From positions 987,950-1,051,949 of the forward strand of contig JAJSPD010000012.1 of NCBI GenBank assembly GCA_021307315.1: a DNA stretch of 64,000 nucleotides, in the 5' to 3' direction. Position numbers and translations under genes: made by a program. Below the pieces are notes generated by a model. The model ran no database searches. It saw nothing but the letters and a program-made list of their open reading frames with translations, and was not told the DNA's origin. Position 1 is the first letter of the stretch. Each line of letters begins with the position of its first letter. Shown piece after piece: positions 10,592-23,013 of the stretch. Source of the DNA: Bisporella sp. PMI_857 (taxonomy: Eukaryota; Ascomycota; Leotiomycetes; Helotiales; Helotiaceae).

Positions 10592-12100
10592 ATGCTTCCC
10601 CCACCAACCCTAAGCTTTACTATCCCCTCAGTCCATGACAATGTGGTTCTACAATGTCGAATATATCATCCCAAATGCTTAATGCCGAACACAATATCCG
10701 AGTTGGGGTGCTGGACAAAAAGGGGCGCCGTTGTTGCACATCCTTATGCACCTTTAGGAGGGTGTTACGATGATCCAGTAGTGGATCTAGTAGCATCAAC
10801 TATCTTAAATCGAGGTTATGTGGTTGGGACTTTTAATTTCCGGTACATTATGTTTCCTTTGATTTATTACAAACCATACTGATTCTTATACAGGGGAGCG
10901 GGTACCTCTTCCACAGGTCGGACATCATGGCAATCAAAACCGGAACAAAATGATTATATATCCTTCATTGGTCTCATAATATTCTACTTACACCATCTCT
11001 CTGACCCAGTATCTTCGGTTTATGGCGTCAACCCACCCCGGCTTACTCACTCGAATCCAGATCTTAATGACTTGGACCCTATTCAATCGCAGGCCGTCTT
11101 CTCATCTCACCGAGAATACGACAGTCAACTCCTGACTACTACCACCAGTAATCCTCCTGCGGGCTCCGCAAAGGATCTAACAACTTCAAAGTCTCTTCCA
11201 AGTTTGATACTTGCCGGCTACTCCTATGGCGCTCTGATCACAAGCCGGTTGCCCCCTATGCTAAGTAGCATTATTAATCCATTCCAGAGTCCTCCGCCAG
11301 GAACCGCCCATGCCGAAATTCGTCTCCGAGCAACTTCTCTAGCTTTACAGCAAAACAAATTAATGAAAGCGCGCGTCTATTCTCTGCTTGCGGAAGCACA
11401 CGCTCGTGGCCATAGTCTCCAGGTTGAAAATCATATCCTACATTCTCCCAAACGTCGAAATGCGACCGGGAACGTCAGGATGGGTGGAGACGAGGATTTA
11501 CGGCGCTCGAGTCACGAAAGCCATCAATCGCGTAGCTCTTTTACCATAGATACACCAGAGAGGGTCCGAAGAAATGTTGATAAGATACGTGCTATGAGTA
11601 AGAACAATAGGTTCTCGCCTTGCGATCTTGATAGTCAGCGACCTCTTGCTTCGTACCGGAAGAAACGGCGCGATTCCCAAATCACCCTTGATTCCGTTTC
11701 GCCAAATCATTCAAAATATGAACTAGGTACCATACAGGCAGTCTCAGGCCTCGCAGAGGATTTGCAAGTCGCTTATGTACTCGTCTCTCCACTACATGGA
11801 TGGATCTCTACTCTAGCTACCATGGGCAGCTTAGCGAAGGAGAAAGCGACTTTAACAGAGCAAGAGATGAAGTTGACAGTAGATCGAACATTAGCTGTGT
11901 TCGGCGATGACGATATCTTCGTCGGTGTAAAGAAATTAAGAGCCTGGGTCAAAAAAATCGAAGGTGCTACAAAAGCAGGAGAAAAAGGTCGTTTTAGACA
12001 TAGAGAAGTTCCTGGCGCAGGTCATTTCTGGCATGATCGCCAGGCTGTGAGGGTATTGAGGGAAGAGATAGATGACTTTGTACGGACACTTTCAGCATAG
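10592..12100 (+). CDS. Alpha/beta-hydrolase fold protein
   Basis: Exons 10592..10842 and 10894..12100 (51-bp intron) encode 485 residues. An early His-Pro-Tyr-Ala-Pro-Leu-Gly-Gly segment and an Asn-Phe-Arg-Gly-Ala-Gly oxyanion-loop segment precede the nucleophile elbow Gly-Tyr-Ser-Tyr-Gly (Ser about 193). A late Gly-Asp-Asp-Asp (about 419) and Gly-Ala-Gly-His-Phe (His about 459) complete the triad. The pattern fits the small COG2945-like hydrolases, which are near 210-250 residues. Here a polar insert of about 150-200 residues, rich in Ser, Arg and His, separates nucleophile and acid. Substrate unknown. The ATG at 10592 is the first one in frame. Confidence 0.82.
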
Positions 12101-12360
12101 AAAGACAGTGAGACACCTACATCACTTTCAGCACTTGCCATTGCACGTTCAGACTCAGCAGGTCTTTGGCAGTCCGGAACATTCTACTATTGCAGTTCAT
12201 AAAGCAATTTTATGGGATCAGCATCGCCCATGACTAATAATACTGAGGAGCTATAGTTCGATCGCAGATACCTAATACACACCGCTCTTTCTAGCTCGTT
12301 GAGCCCACCCGCTATAGAGCATACCAGTTCACATACCAACAGTGCCACCTCAATGTGTAT

Positions 12361-15300
12361 TCATAAGTCAAGAATCCCTACTCCTCTCCTCCACCGATGC
12401 ATAGTCTCTTCGTCTTCGACTTCAACTGCCAAACCCCGGGCCTCCCCTATCAGCCTCACCAATGCCCCTCCCCTCCTCTTGAGCTCGTCAAACTTACCTT
12501 CTTCCACAATCCTCCCAGCTTCCACGACCAAAATATGGTCGGCAATTTTCATCATCTCGACTCCATGACTAACCATTACAACAGCCATCCCCTTCCCCGC
12601 CATTGCTGTCACACACGCCTTAATCTGCTCCACACTTTCACTGTCAAGCGCGCTCGTCGCCTCATCCATAATAAGAACCTTCGGACGCCTCGCCAATGCC
12701 CTCGCAATGGCTATTCGTTGTGCTTGCCCGCCGGATAGGCCTTGGCCTCCTTCACCTATCAATGTTTCATAGGATTGCGACAGGGAGGAGATGAACTCGT
12801 GGATGCCGGCGAGGTTCGCAGCGTGCTGTGCGTTCAAAAGAGTATTGAGAGGTGAGGACTCGGGGAGCCCGTACAGGATGTTGGAAAGTATTGTTGCGGG
12901 GAATATTGATGTCGCTTGTGGTACGACGGAGATGAAGGAACGGAGGGTGGTCATGTTGCATTCTTGGATCGGATGGTTGGCGAATCTGAGTGAGAAACGG
13001 CGAGAAGGTGTATAGAGACCTTGGAGGAGCAAGGTTATTGTGGACTTTCCACTTCCCGAAGGTCCCACAATCGCCGTGCATGTCCCTGGGCGGATTGTGA
13101 ACGATATGCTGGAGAGGGTGGGAGTGGATTGGCGGGGATAGGTAAATGAGAGGTCCGTGGCTATTATGGGGAAAGGGGTTGCGAGGCGAATTGGCCCGCC
13201 TTCATAGGTGAGAGGAAGGTTGGCGAGGTAGAGCATTTGCGTTGCCGTGGTGCAGGAGGAGCTTATCTGGGGTACCATACTGATCATCCCACTGGCATTA
13301 GAGAGGCCGAGAATGAAGAGATTAGTTACATGCATCATCTCTGTGACTGTATACGACCCTTTTGTGATCAAGATACCAGCGTAATATAGGGATAGCGCTA
13401 TGATGAAGAGTGATGCAGAATCGAGGAGTCCGAAAAGCAACCCAGTATACGCTGCCCGTCGAAGTCCAGTTTTATAAGTGTCCTTTGCGGCAGCCCGATG
13501 CTTCCGTCCGAAATAGTGCTCAAGGGTTAATGTGCGGACAACTCGGATATTAGTGAAGGTCTCGGTGAAAATGCTACTTGATCGGTCGGCGCTGCGGTTG
13601 CATTTCACCTCCCATTTCTTGCTTACCCAGTGGAAAATCCTTGTTACTATGTAAAATACTGGGCTACAGGCAAGTGCTACCAGCGTGAATTGCCAGGAGA
13701 CAATGAATGCCCATATTATGGAGATGCTGAGCATAAGAGCCACAGTTAAGACTAGACCGGCAAAGCGTCCAACAAGGTTACGCATCTCCTCTGCGTTACG
13801 GTCTAGACATTCGTTCAGGCGACTGGCAGAGTGTTCTTCTAATTGGAACCAAGATTTGGGTTGGATGAGGATGCGTTTCAGTGCTTGCAGACGGAGCGCG
13901 TTGACCCACGCCTGTCCGCAGTATTCAAGACTGTAGTGTGTGGAGAATGAAGCGATGCCGTCTACGACGGCGATCCCGAGTAAGATCACGGCCCATTTTG
14001 TAGCTTCACTAGTCTGATTCTCTATGAGAAAATATGTACCTACGAGTTTTGCGAAGACGTAGGCAAAGGCTGGGGTTGCAGCTGCAACAATAAAAGCAGC
14101 GAAGAACCCAAGAACGAATATAAATCTTTGCTTGTAGTTAAGGTTTGGCCAAACAGTCCATAATATTTTGGTTATTGATGCCGCCTCTTCGTTCACTCCA
14201 CTGGGGGATAACGCCTCTGATGGCTCTAGCATAGAAGTGTATTGAGGAGGCAGTGTTGTAGGGACTGCATCTGGAGCACTTTCTTTGAGCTTTGCAAATG
14301 AGGAAACTCGATGACGGAATGCTACGGGCACTAGATTAGTCGCAGGATATTCTCCATCATTTTCTAGCTGTATTTGTGATGGTGGCGCGGGCCGTGGAGA
14401 TGTGAATTGCTTGGATGGTCCAAGAGGCCACCTCGGACTTGAAGGTTCGACTTGGGGAGTCTGTGGATTAACAGGAGCGGACCAGATACCGTGTCTTTTC
14501 AATTCAATTGCCTGATTAATACCGATGCCCAGAGACGTGCGACGATTTGCTCGCAAAAAACTAGCTGGATCGGGAATGGACTCAAAGGCAGCATCCTTGG
14601 TACCAAAAATATCCGAGATATCTGTCCACTGCGGTGATTCAATCGCCTGATTAGCTGGTAATGAACTCAAAGCGAGTTCTGGCACTCTATTACTGCCTTC
14701 TGCACGTATAATGGATGCGAATGTCCCGTGAGACTTGGAAGCTAACTTCTTTCGATATCCTTCTTCAGCGACACGACCATCCACAAGCACATAGACATAA
14801 TCATTATCTTGTATCTGAGACATATCATGTGTAATTATCACCTTCAACTAGTTAGTACCTAAATTTCTCAAATCTAGTTGGAGCCGGGAGCTTTAAGTGC
14901 CTTTGGAACCGAAATAGCAAGGTGAAGCGGCTCTTCGGTCAGCTCCCAGGTCCTTCAACTATGGGTAATATTTTATCATGAAAATAAACTGCTTACTGTA
15001 GCCTTGCCCTTGCGCCAGTCACGTATAGTATTCATCACTTCTTTTCTACCTCGATGATCCAATGCGCTCGTAGATTCGTCTAAGATGAGAAACGGAGCAT
15101 CTCGAAGCCGCGCTCTCGCAAGGGCGACCCTCTGTGTTTGTCCGCCGCTAAGGGATCTACCCAGAGAGCCCACAAATGTATCAAAGCCATCTGGCATCTC
15201 TCGTATCGTAGCTTCGAGGCAGGCTGTCTTGGATGCTTTTTCAATATCCTCATTCGACGGGTTATCCCGTCTGCCAAATGCGATGTTTTGCCGGATGGTC

Positions 15301-16836
15301 TCATTGAACAAAACGCTTTGCTGTTGGACAAGGGTAATATTTTTCCGCAGCCAGTCTGTGCTGAGGTCTTTGATAGAATTCCCGTCGATAAGAATCTCTC
15401 CTGAATTTTGTTCATAGTATCTCATAAGAATATTGCCTACCGTACTTTTCCCACACCCGCTTCGCCCTACTACGAATGTTGTTTCTCCCGAAGGAAAGAA
15501 GAAGGTCGCTTTATTTAGGACAAATCGCCGTGGATTAGATGGGTATGCAAAGGTGACCTGGAATATGACTCAGGGGGGATTACCCAAGTGAGTAAATAGA
15601 CTTACATTGTTAATTTCAATGTCGCCATCAAACTTTAGGGGTTTCAAGATGCCACCGATATCCCTAGCTTGTACTGTACTTTGCATCTGGTTCGTAGTAA
15701 TCTTTAGTGTTTCCCCAGCAGACATACCCTTAGTGAGAACCAGGATCTGAGGAAGCATGATTTCGAGGGCCTGTAAAGCACTCAAGCACGAATAGAATGT
15801 TGTAAAGACTGCCGCAGGGTCAAGTCCTCCTTTAACCAAGTAAAGACCGTACCAGAAGCCTTGCACGAAAATGCCCACGAGTAAAAACTTTGTGACTCCA
15901 AATTGCGCTGCGTTCGCGCGAGCTTGTTTCATATAGTGTTTGGTAACTTTTCTGATGGCTGAATAGTACTGCCAGACTTCATGATCCTGTGCGTTGAATA
16001 TTTTCACAGTATCTATAGTCATAATTGCTGTATTGGCATACTTCGTTGCCCTACTAAGCTCTCTTTTCTGTGCTTCGATGGCTGGAGTAAGGCCTCTTGA
16101 AATAAGCCATAAAACACCGGCGGCGAACGGAAATGTGGCAATAATGACGAGAGTCAGTTTCCAGGAGAAGTAGAATGCGACCCCAAGTGAAGAGACTGAT
16201 GCAACGAGTTGAAACAGGAGAAACCCTAGCGGTTGGGAGGCGCCTAGTTGCAGTTCTCGAATTTGGCTATAAAGTTTTAGCTTATAGCCCTAAAGTGTCA
16301 TGAAGGCCAACTTACGTTTGTATGCGAATCAGAAACGGGCCAATACCGTCCTCCCTGCTATCATACCAATCTATATCCTTATCTGACATGTTTGCGAAGA
16401 GCATTTGACGGACCGTTTGTGCCTGATGCTCGCCAAATATTATCCATCCTGACATCAATGCCCCTTCCACAATCCATGCTCCTACACCCAGGAGTGTCAA
16501 TCCTAAGCACCAAATAGAAATATGGTGTAGTGTTTCTCCTGCGGGTAGTTCACCACCACCAAAGCGTGTCATAATACCAAATCCTTTTCCGTAGAAAATT
16601 GCGATCGTAGGCTTAATGAAACCTGCAAGAATACTCGCGCCTGATGCATATAGAAGCCACGGCAAATGTTGTTGAGTTGTGAATGCGAAGAGAGAGCGCC
16701 AGGAAGGCTTTATAGACCCATGGCCAGCATTCTTCGAATATTTTCGTTCGTAAGGAGCCTGCCAGCTTTTCCTGGGTGGTGCACAAGGAGGTGCTCTGCT
16801 GTCTTTCGTAAGGTTCATGCTTCCTGCGTGGTTCAT
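12361..16836 (-). CDS. STE6: Ste6-like ABC exporter (a-factor-type lipopeptide pheromone)
   Basis: Four exons (16836..16316, 16266..15606, 15557..14997, 14841..12361; introns 49, 48 and 155 bp) give 1407 residues in the order TMD1-NBD1-TMD2-NBD2, a full-size ABCB exporter. NBD1 has Walker A Gly-Arg-Ser-Gly-Cys-Gly-Lys-Ser-Thr (425-433), signature LSGGQ (about 530) and Walker B ending Asp-Glu (about 555). NBD2 has Gly-Pro-Ser-Gly-Ser-Gly-Lys-Ser-Thr (about 1173) and LSGGQ (about 1281). A polar linker of about 140 residues joins the halves. Fungal members with this layout export the farnesylated a-type mating pheromone; related multidrug pumps share the fold. The start is the first ATG after a stretch that is open but begins with TTG. 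Confidence 0.9.
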
Positions 16837-17557
16837 TTGGCTTGAGTGCAGGGCCGTGTCGATGTATTTGAAATCGAGATAGTGGACGGTTTGAATGGTT
16901 AAAGAAATCGATTCGTGGATAGCTTGGAATACATCTAGGAAATCGAGTCTTAGCTCGCTTATATTGATAACCCTGACAATATATAGCAAACACAAGATAT
17001 TTTCATTGTTCTTTGATAGTTCGCATAGATACTCGGATTGTAGTGGCCGCCCCTTAGGTATTGTTCTCTAAGCGAGACAAGGCGACGGACGAAATTACTC
17101 ATGGAACAATGGAATACAAAAGGTGTTAGTTTCCAGCGCCGAATGTTCACATACTGAATAAGGTGAATAATAGAAGCGATATCTCTAAGCACACATAGGA
17201 ATGATTCCCTTCGCTAAGTTGAACGAAAGAAGAAAAAGGCTAGAAATAGATGCATGGGAAGCTTAGGCTTAGTAATTGATTGGAGTGGTGAAGAGGCGAA
17301 GGCGGAACAATTTCTCGAAGTGCTCATGTGTTGTGTTATATACCGGTAATCTTTGTAGGTTATGCAGGTAATGTACGTCCAGAATGAGAGGGAGACGGAT
17401 GGCGATGATTATCGACATTCCCAAGCAAATATTGCCCTGTATAGGTTCAACGCCTCTCAGAATTCAAGAATATGCTCTGCCAGGTTCCACTTAAATAACC
17501 CTAGTGCAATCTATTCGCCAATTGTTACAAACGGTGGAATCTGCGCCAGGCCAGTCC
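16837..17557. other. Intergenic, exporter promoter side
   Basis: Contains the promoter of the Ste6-like gene and the 3' flank of the PBDC1-like gene. No other signal seen. Confidence 0.55.
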
Positions 17558-18222
17558 TCATGGCTTCGTTGCCCCCTTTTCAGGTTGGTTTTGCTCGTAA
17601 ATCCAATCGTTCAGGCCATTGCGATTTCTTGAAATTTCAATAGCATAGAACTGCATACGAGGTACTGCACGGAGACAAGTAGTTAGCGCTGAAGGCGTAG
17701 AATTATGTTACGACAGGGCAACTCGCCAAAGATAGTCTCATCATTGCCGTATTCCAACTTAGGGCTTATACGAAGCATGGTCCCGAAGTTGTAATCATCA
17801 ACCTTATTCTCATACTTCATTAAAAACTTCCGCCATCGTTCTTTACCAGTTTTGCTCTTCAACTCGTCCTCATTTATGGTCTTGGCCGGGTCAAACTCGG
17901 GGAAATCTGTCTTAAGGTGTTCATATATCTCATCATCGATCTTGGTAAGTCTTAAGGTTGAACCGCGAACTTTCTCGAGGATGGCCCAGTACGTAGACAT
18001 ATGTTGAACGACTATATGGCGGGGTCAGTGGCGGGGTAATGAATGGCTTCCAAATGGAATATACCTTTGACAGCAAATTGTTTCTCAATCTGCGGGAAGG
18101 AGTCAGCAACAGCCCGTGTCCAGCTATCGCCTTAAAAAATAGAGAGTACTCACATCTTCCAGATTCTCCGCGTTCTCAGGGTCAAAATTGTCTGCAGTTT
18201 TAGGCTGTGCGGGAGGAGGCAT
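17558..18222 (-). CDS. PBDC1 / YPL225W-like protein, with a probable GC-AG intron
   Basis: Four exons (18222..18154, 18089..18065, 18011..17727, 17664..17558) encode 161 residues, close to the 146-residue yeast YPL225W. The core with Phe-Ala-Val-Lys-Val and the later Asn-Phe-Gly-Thr-Met-Leu-Arg segment is typical of this small conserved family. YPL225W has been linked to ribosome or eEF1A-related chaperoning. The third intron (17665..17726) only works as GCGAGT...CAG: it restores a Thr-Ile-Phe-Val-Pro-Arg-Met-Gln-Phe-Tyr-Ala run and the conserved C-terminus, with a CTAAC branch site in place. Without splicing, the frame ends after about 12 unrelated residues. Exon 2 is only 25 bases. Confidence 0.88.
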
Positions 18223-18855
18223 TTTGATGTACACTATAGAAACGAGAGATGATATGCAGCAGAAGTTAGTGTGCAATATAAAATATCTTAAAAGGATATG
18301 ATATCGGTCAAGGAATTCCAAGGGTGACGCGTTATCCAAATATTGATAAAAGAATGGACCATCAGGAAAGAAACTCAAAAGGTTGTCAAGACAAGGCTGC
18401 CAAAAAGTCAACTCTTGGTATGATTATTAATCACATAACTATGGTGCCAAGCATGAGCTATCCTAACCACCCTGTAATATCCAAACAAGTGATCGTCATA
18501 TGAACCACCTCATCTATGTTCACCTCTATATCAATAGCGAGATCTCCCATGTGTAATATATGATGGGAAGCTCAGTATCATATGGAAAAGGAGAACTCGG
18601 GTCTTGGAGAGTGGAAATTTAGCTGGAACGTGCAACAGGAATGCTGAGAAGAAGATCTACGCAAGGCAAGAAGCTGTACTTTGTGGACATTTCATTCGAT
18701 TGTATGCTCTCTAGTTACGTAAGTTCCATCTCGTTCAATATGCTTATGCTGGACCCGTCTATGCTTTTCTAGTATTTACTTTCCAAAACGCCGAACCCAT
18801 AATCCTAGAATCTGCAGCAGCAGTTCTTGGTTCCCTATCTTATCTTCTGTACATA
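18223..18855. other. Intergenic
   Basis: Between the PBDC1-like start and the 3' end of the Stealth gene, both on the minus strand. Nothing further recognised. Confidence 0.55.
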
Positions 18856-21476
18856 TTAAACTGATAACGGTACCGCCCGTTTCGACCTATGCTTTGCCTT
18901 TGGCTGCTCTATCGCCTCGCCGCCTACATGTGTCGCCAACTTTTTTGGCGCTTGGTTTCTGGGTATCTCAAATACGCTTTGCTCAGGAACTATTCCCTCC
19001 AGTAGTTTCATCATAACGCTCCTCACTTCAGCTACTGCCCCGGGTTCTTCAGTGCTAACGTCGTCATTCAGACATAGCTGCCCAACCTTTCCTCTCTTCT
19101 TAAGCAATCTTTTCAAAACGACATTCTCAACTTGCTCCGCATCAGTAATCATGACAAAATATGCGTCCGGCTCTACAATAGTGTATTGGTATTTCCAAAG
19201 GGCTCGAACGACGATTTTTCTGTCCTCAGCCTGGGTGTCCTTATGCGGAAACAGTGAACCGAGACCTTTTTCCTTGCGATTCAAGATGAGCTTCAGCAGA
19301 CAGTCACCACACTTTGGGTGTTGTCTGGCAACGCGATCGAATATCGAGGCAGTACTGAAAACATGGTTGATGTATGCCTCATCTGATGCAGGTGTTGAAA
19401 ACCCCGGGGCCAAGCATTCATTGACATTAAACTCGAAGCACTCAATGTCTTTGATAGCTGCTGGCCCATCAAGCGATGTCCATTGCACGTCGATGTTCAC
19501 TTTTGGTGACTCTAGTCCCGCATCCTCCAAATGCTCATTCATGTGGTAAAACATCCTCTTACGAAATCCGATCTGGCCTTCCTTTGCCATTCCTTCTTCC
19601 AAGTCTTCCATAATGACTTGTCGCTCGTTCCACCCAAGGTTTCCGTTCCGGTCCTTGTCATTGCGGAGCATGATGTAACTCCATAGCAAAGCCTCCCGCT
19701 GCCTCTCAATCGTATAATGGAAAGACACATACCACGAGTACAACTGAAATCCGATTTCACCTCGAAATCTTTGGCATGCACTTTGCAGTCCTGGTCTTGG
19801 AAATGATTTGATAGCCTCCCGCGTCACAGAACGTGACATGGAATGCCCGAAATGAATCTGACCCTTGCGTTTCCGTTCACCGAACCTTCGATTCAGTAGC
19901 CAGGAGGTGTAAATTAAAAAGGGCTTCTCGCCAAAGCGCCGTGCATCAAGATCAGTTGGCGGGTTTACCGTATTATACGAATTGGTTTTGAAGCCCATAG
20001 TGGGGCCAAATAGAGGCGAATAGATATCTGATGCGGCATGTGGCTTCCCCAGAAGCATGTCATCAGAGAGCGCAAAAAACTTAACACTAATTAGCTAAGC
20101 CGACAACGTCTCGGAGGGTACCCACTCGGTCAGTATCTGATTTAGTATTGAATATCTGATTCTCAATGGTCAAAGAGTTGAAAGTTGGGAGACAACCTTG
20201 CTCCGACTCATCGAAAAATTCTTCCTGAGAAAGTATCTGGACCGTTTCTAGTGTATGGGCCTCGTCATTCAACCAAAGAGGGCGCTGCTTCGATACAATA
20301 GTAGCAGGGTTCTCTACAGTCGCATTTGCAGCCTCTGCCGAATCGGCAACTGCATTAACAAGCAGCTGGATCTTATTTCTAAATGTTGATGCGTACTTTT
20401 CAACGCTTCTAATCGAGTACCGAAGCTCGTCCCAGTCACGATAACGATTTACTCGATGAGACTCGAGCCACTTCCCTTCTTCGTCGTTCAACGTACTATT
20501 AAGTTCATACGGATATATTGTGTCTTGGAAAGCAGTATCTGAACCATTGACCCCTATAGAAGTCAGTACCTGTCTAATGAAACGCTGGCTCAAGTCTCTT
20601 ACATGTATAGACAAAGTCAATTTTGGTCTCCTTGATCTTTCCCCATTTCTTGGTGTCTAGCTCAGCTTCCGCAAACCATTGATCTTCCCAGCCTTCCAAG
20701 ACAACATCCGAGGTAGATACTTCAAATGGTATATGAACTATGTCCGGTAAAGCCTCTGCTTTTTCAGATAACTCACTGAACTCTGTATAGGACGGAAACT
20801 TTCCTTCGAGGCGTTGTTTTGATTGAACGTGTACAGCCTCTTCATATTTCGGTGCTGGTGTGAGATGCTGTTTCACAACCTTATCGGATTCCTCTTGGAC
20901 CTTTTCTGGAGGTTTCTGGCTTATAACCTCCGACAGGCCATTCCTTTGTGCGGCTTCGGTCTGCCCCTTCACAGCCTGCCTGGGAGCTGTTTCGTCCTCT
21001 ACAAATTCAGGGCTGGCGGCTTCCGCTGCGGACGGCGAGAGCTTTTCCTTTCGTGCTGATTCATCCTCGGCATACTCAGGACTCACATCCGTTGGCGGAG
21101 CAAGTATTACTGCCTGTTCTTGACGCCCCTTCGGCAATGCTACGGAACGCCTCGATTCTGGTTCCTTCTCAGATTGCCTAACGTAAAGATCGACCCTTGG
21201 TTTTTGGCCAACTTTCTCCGATGTTGCATCTTCTTCAGAGTTGATGACCTTTTGTGAATATGAGATCACATTCTGCCTTGCCTTCCACTGTGGATATTTG
21301 GCTTGGATGTCGGTATCGCGCCGGGACTTTACCGAAACTGCAGGCTCTGGCTTACCTGAATAGTGGTACAGGGTAATCAAGCAGACAGCAATCATGAATA
21401 GAATCCGATTCCTCGAATTTCGTCTAGGGTTCGTATTGGCATTGCGATTCCAGCGTGGAAGTTTCTCAGCAGCCAT
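18856..21476 (-). CDS. Stealth-family sugar-phosphate transferase (XPT1-like)
   Basis: Exons 21476..20603, 20553..20126 and 20079..18856 give 841 residues. A single N-terminal membrane anchor (about 26-42) follows a basic stretch, as in a type II Golgi protein; a polar stem then runs to about 250. Stealth CR1 is restored by splicing at about 284-297 (Asp-Phe-Val-Tyr-Thr-Trp-Val-Asn-Gly-Ser-Asp), and CR2 by the second splice (Phe-Ala-Leu-Ser-Asp-Asp-Met). CR3/CR4-like His- and Cys-containing segments follow. Family members move a sugar 1-phosphate from a nucleotide sugar to a glycan hydroxyl; the group includes animal GlcNAc-1-phosphotransferase and Cryptococcus Xpt1, a xylose-phosphotransferase. 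Donor sugar here is not known. The stem holds an imperfect repeat near 125-165. Confidence 0.88.
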
Positions 21477-23013
21477 AACGATAAAATGAGGGTGTTTAAT
21501 GACATATATTTCTCAAATAGTTTGAGCAGAATGCATCAATTGACGCGGAAGCTGGTAAAGAACGACTAAGAAGTTATGAAGAGAAGAAACTAAAGAGAAG
21601 AAAGACACAATTGGGAGAGTTCATGCAGAACAGCTTTGACGACTCTGCTCTATTAAATTTTGAGTCGTGCGACAGAATGTGACATAGAGCTCTGAAGAGG
21701 AAATATCTCACATGGCCCTGGTCCAATATTGCCCCATCATGAGCTGGGATAGACACTCTGAATCCCCTTCAACATGCATGGGGCTCGTCCAGCTCTATGG
21801 GCCTGGCGCCACATCACTTGCTGAAAAGGCAATCCTAGCAAATGGTACTAAAAAGCAAGCTAGAATAGGACCGCACGGTCGGTATCATGATTGACTGTTT
21901 GATATAGTCACCCACCTCGCTTATATAGTTGGTCTGTGCCTTAACCCCCTACTCCTTGCATTTGACGCTAAATTGATAGCGTTCGATCATCCCGTACTTA
22001 TGATTAGTGTCTTAGCGCTCAAAGGTTTGCTCTTCATCCTTGGTAGCGCCAAGATGCCGCTTCCAAAGTGCCTTGTTAGTGAAGATTTATTTTATTACTC
22101 TACCAAAATATTGGGCCTCACAGTGTTGGCCCCTGGGAGAGCGGGTGCAAGTATCATTCCTCTATCATCAATAATTAAGACTAGGCTATACAGGGCACCG
22201 CATGATGATGCATACCTGGCTGAGCGCGCTGTGCTGGCTGTTGACTTTGGTGATGAGAGTCCCATCTCATCAACGCTCTTTTCTAAGCCCCATGCCTAGT
22301 AGCAACATATCGCCGGTCGAGTCTCAATTTTTGTCTCTTGTCTTGTAGATTCCACATGCTATATGTTCCAGTTTGAGTCATCTAATATTTGCAGGTTTCT
22401 CAGACACATATTCTGCTGTGCTAGTGATGGGCAGGTTGGTCTGTGTCTTTTGTTTTTGAATGGTCTGGGCACGTCTTATCATCCCATATCTCTGTCCCAA
22501 AGGGGTTTGAGGGGTCTGGTTGACTCTCCAATTGTCCACTTGGTACGAATGTGGGTAACCTGCCTCGACTTTCTTCGCTGCTATTTCGATGTCCCTCTCC
22601 CCTGTTTGTGTATCTCATTAGTCTTTTTTTGGTAATCTGTCAAGTGATGTCCATGCTTGTACAAAATTTTGTGCACCGCAGCTCAGGCTGTTCTAGCACT
22701 AATATGGAAGCCACAACTGTTCTATGCTACATGTGGTATGTGTTGACATGGGTGTAACTGGCGGTGTTGTGGTGAACGCGCCTTCTTTTGGTTCTAATTT
22801 AACGGCAAGTTTAAACAGCTCAAGCCTCGCTCCCTCCAGAGTGCTTTCGACCCGCCGTCAGTCTTCAGTCAACTCAGACTCTCTCCGGTCCCTAGAATCG
22901 TTTATTCGATCTTCTCTTATCTATTGTCTACTTGACACCCACACTCGTTTTCTTTCTTTCGTCCTTCCACGTTTTTTATACTTTCATTCGTTCATTTCCG
23001 ACCTACCGCCAGA
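21477..23013. other. Long divergent intergenic region
   Basis: 1.5 kb between the Stealth gene and the WSC gene, which diverge. It has several short open frames without family resemblance, T-rich runs and a pyrimidine-rich leader just before 23014, common before fungal starts. No TE ends or RNA gene seen. Confidence 0.55.

Noticed and set aside
12391..17643. Many open frames of 60-115 codons on the plus strand opposite the Ste6-like gene
   Set aside because: They mirror the codons of a well-supported ABC transporter and show no domain of their own.
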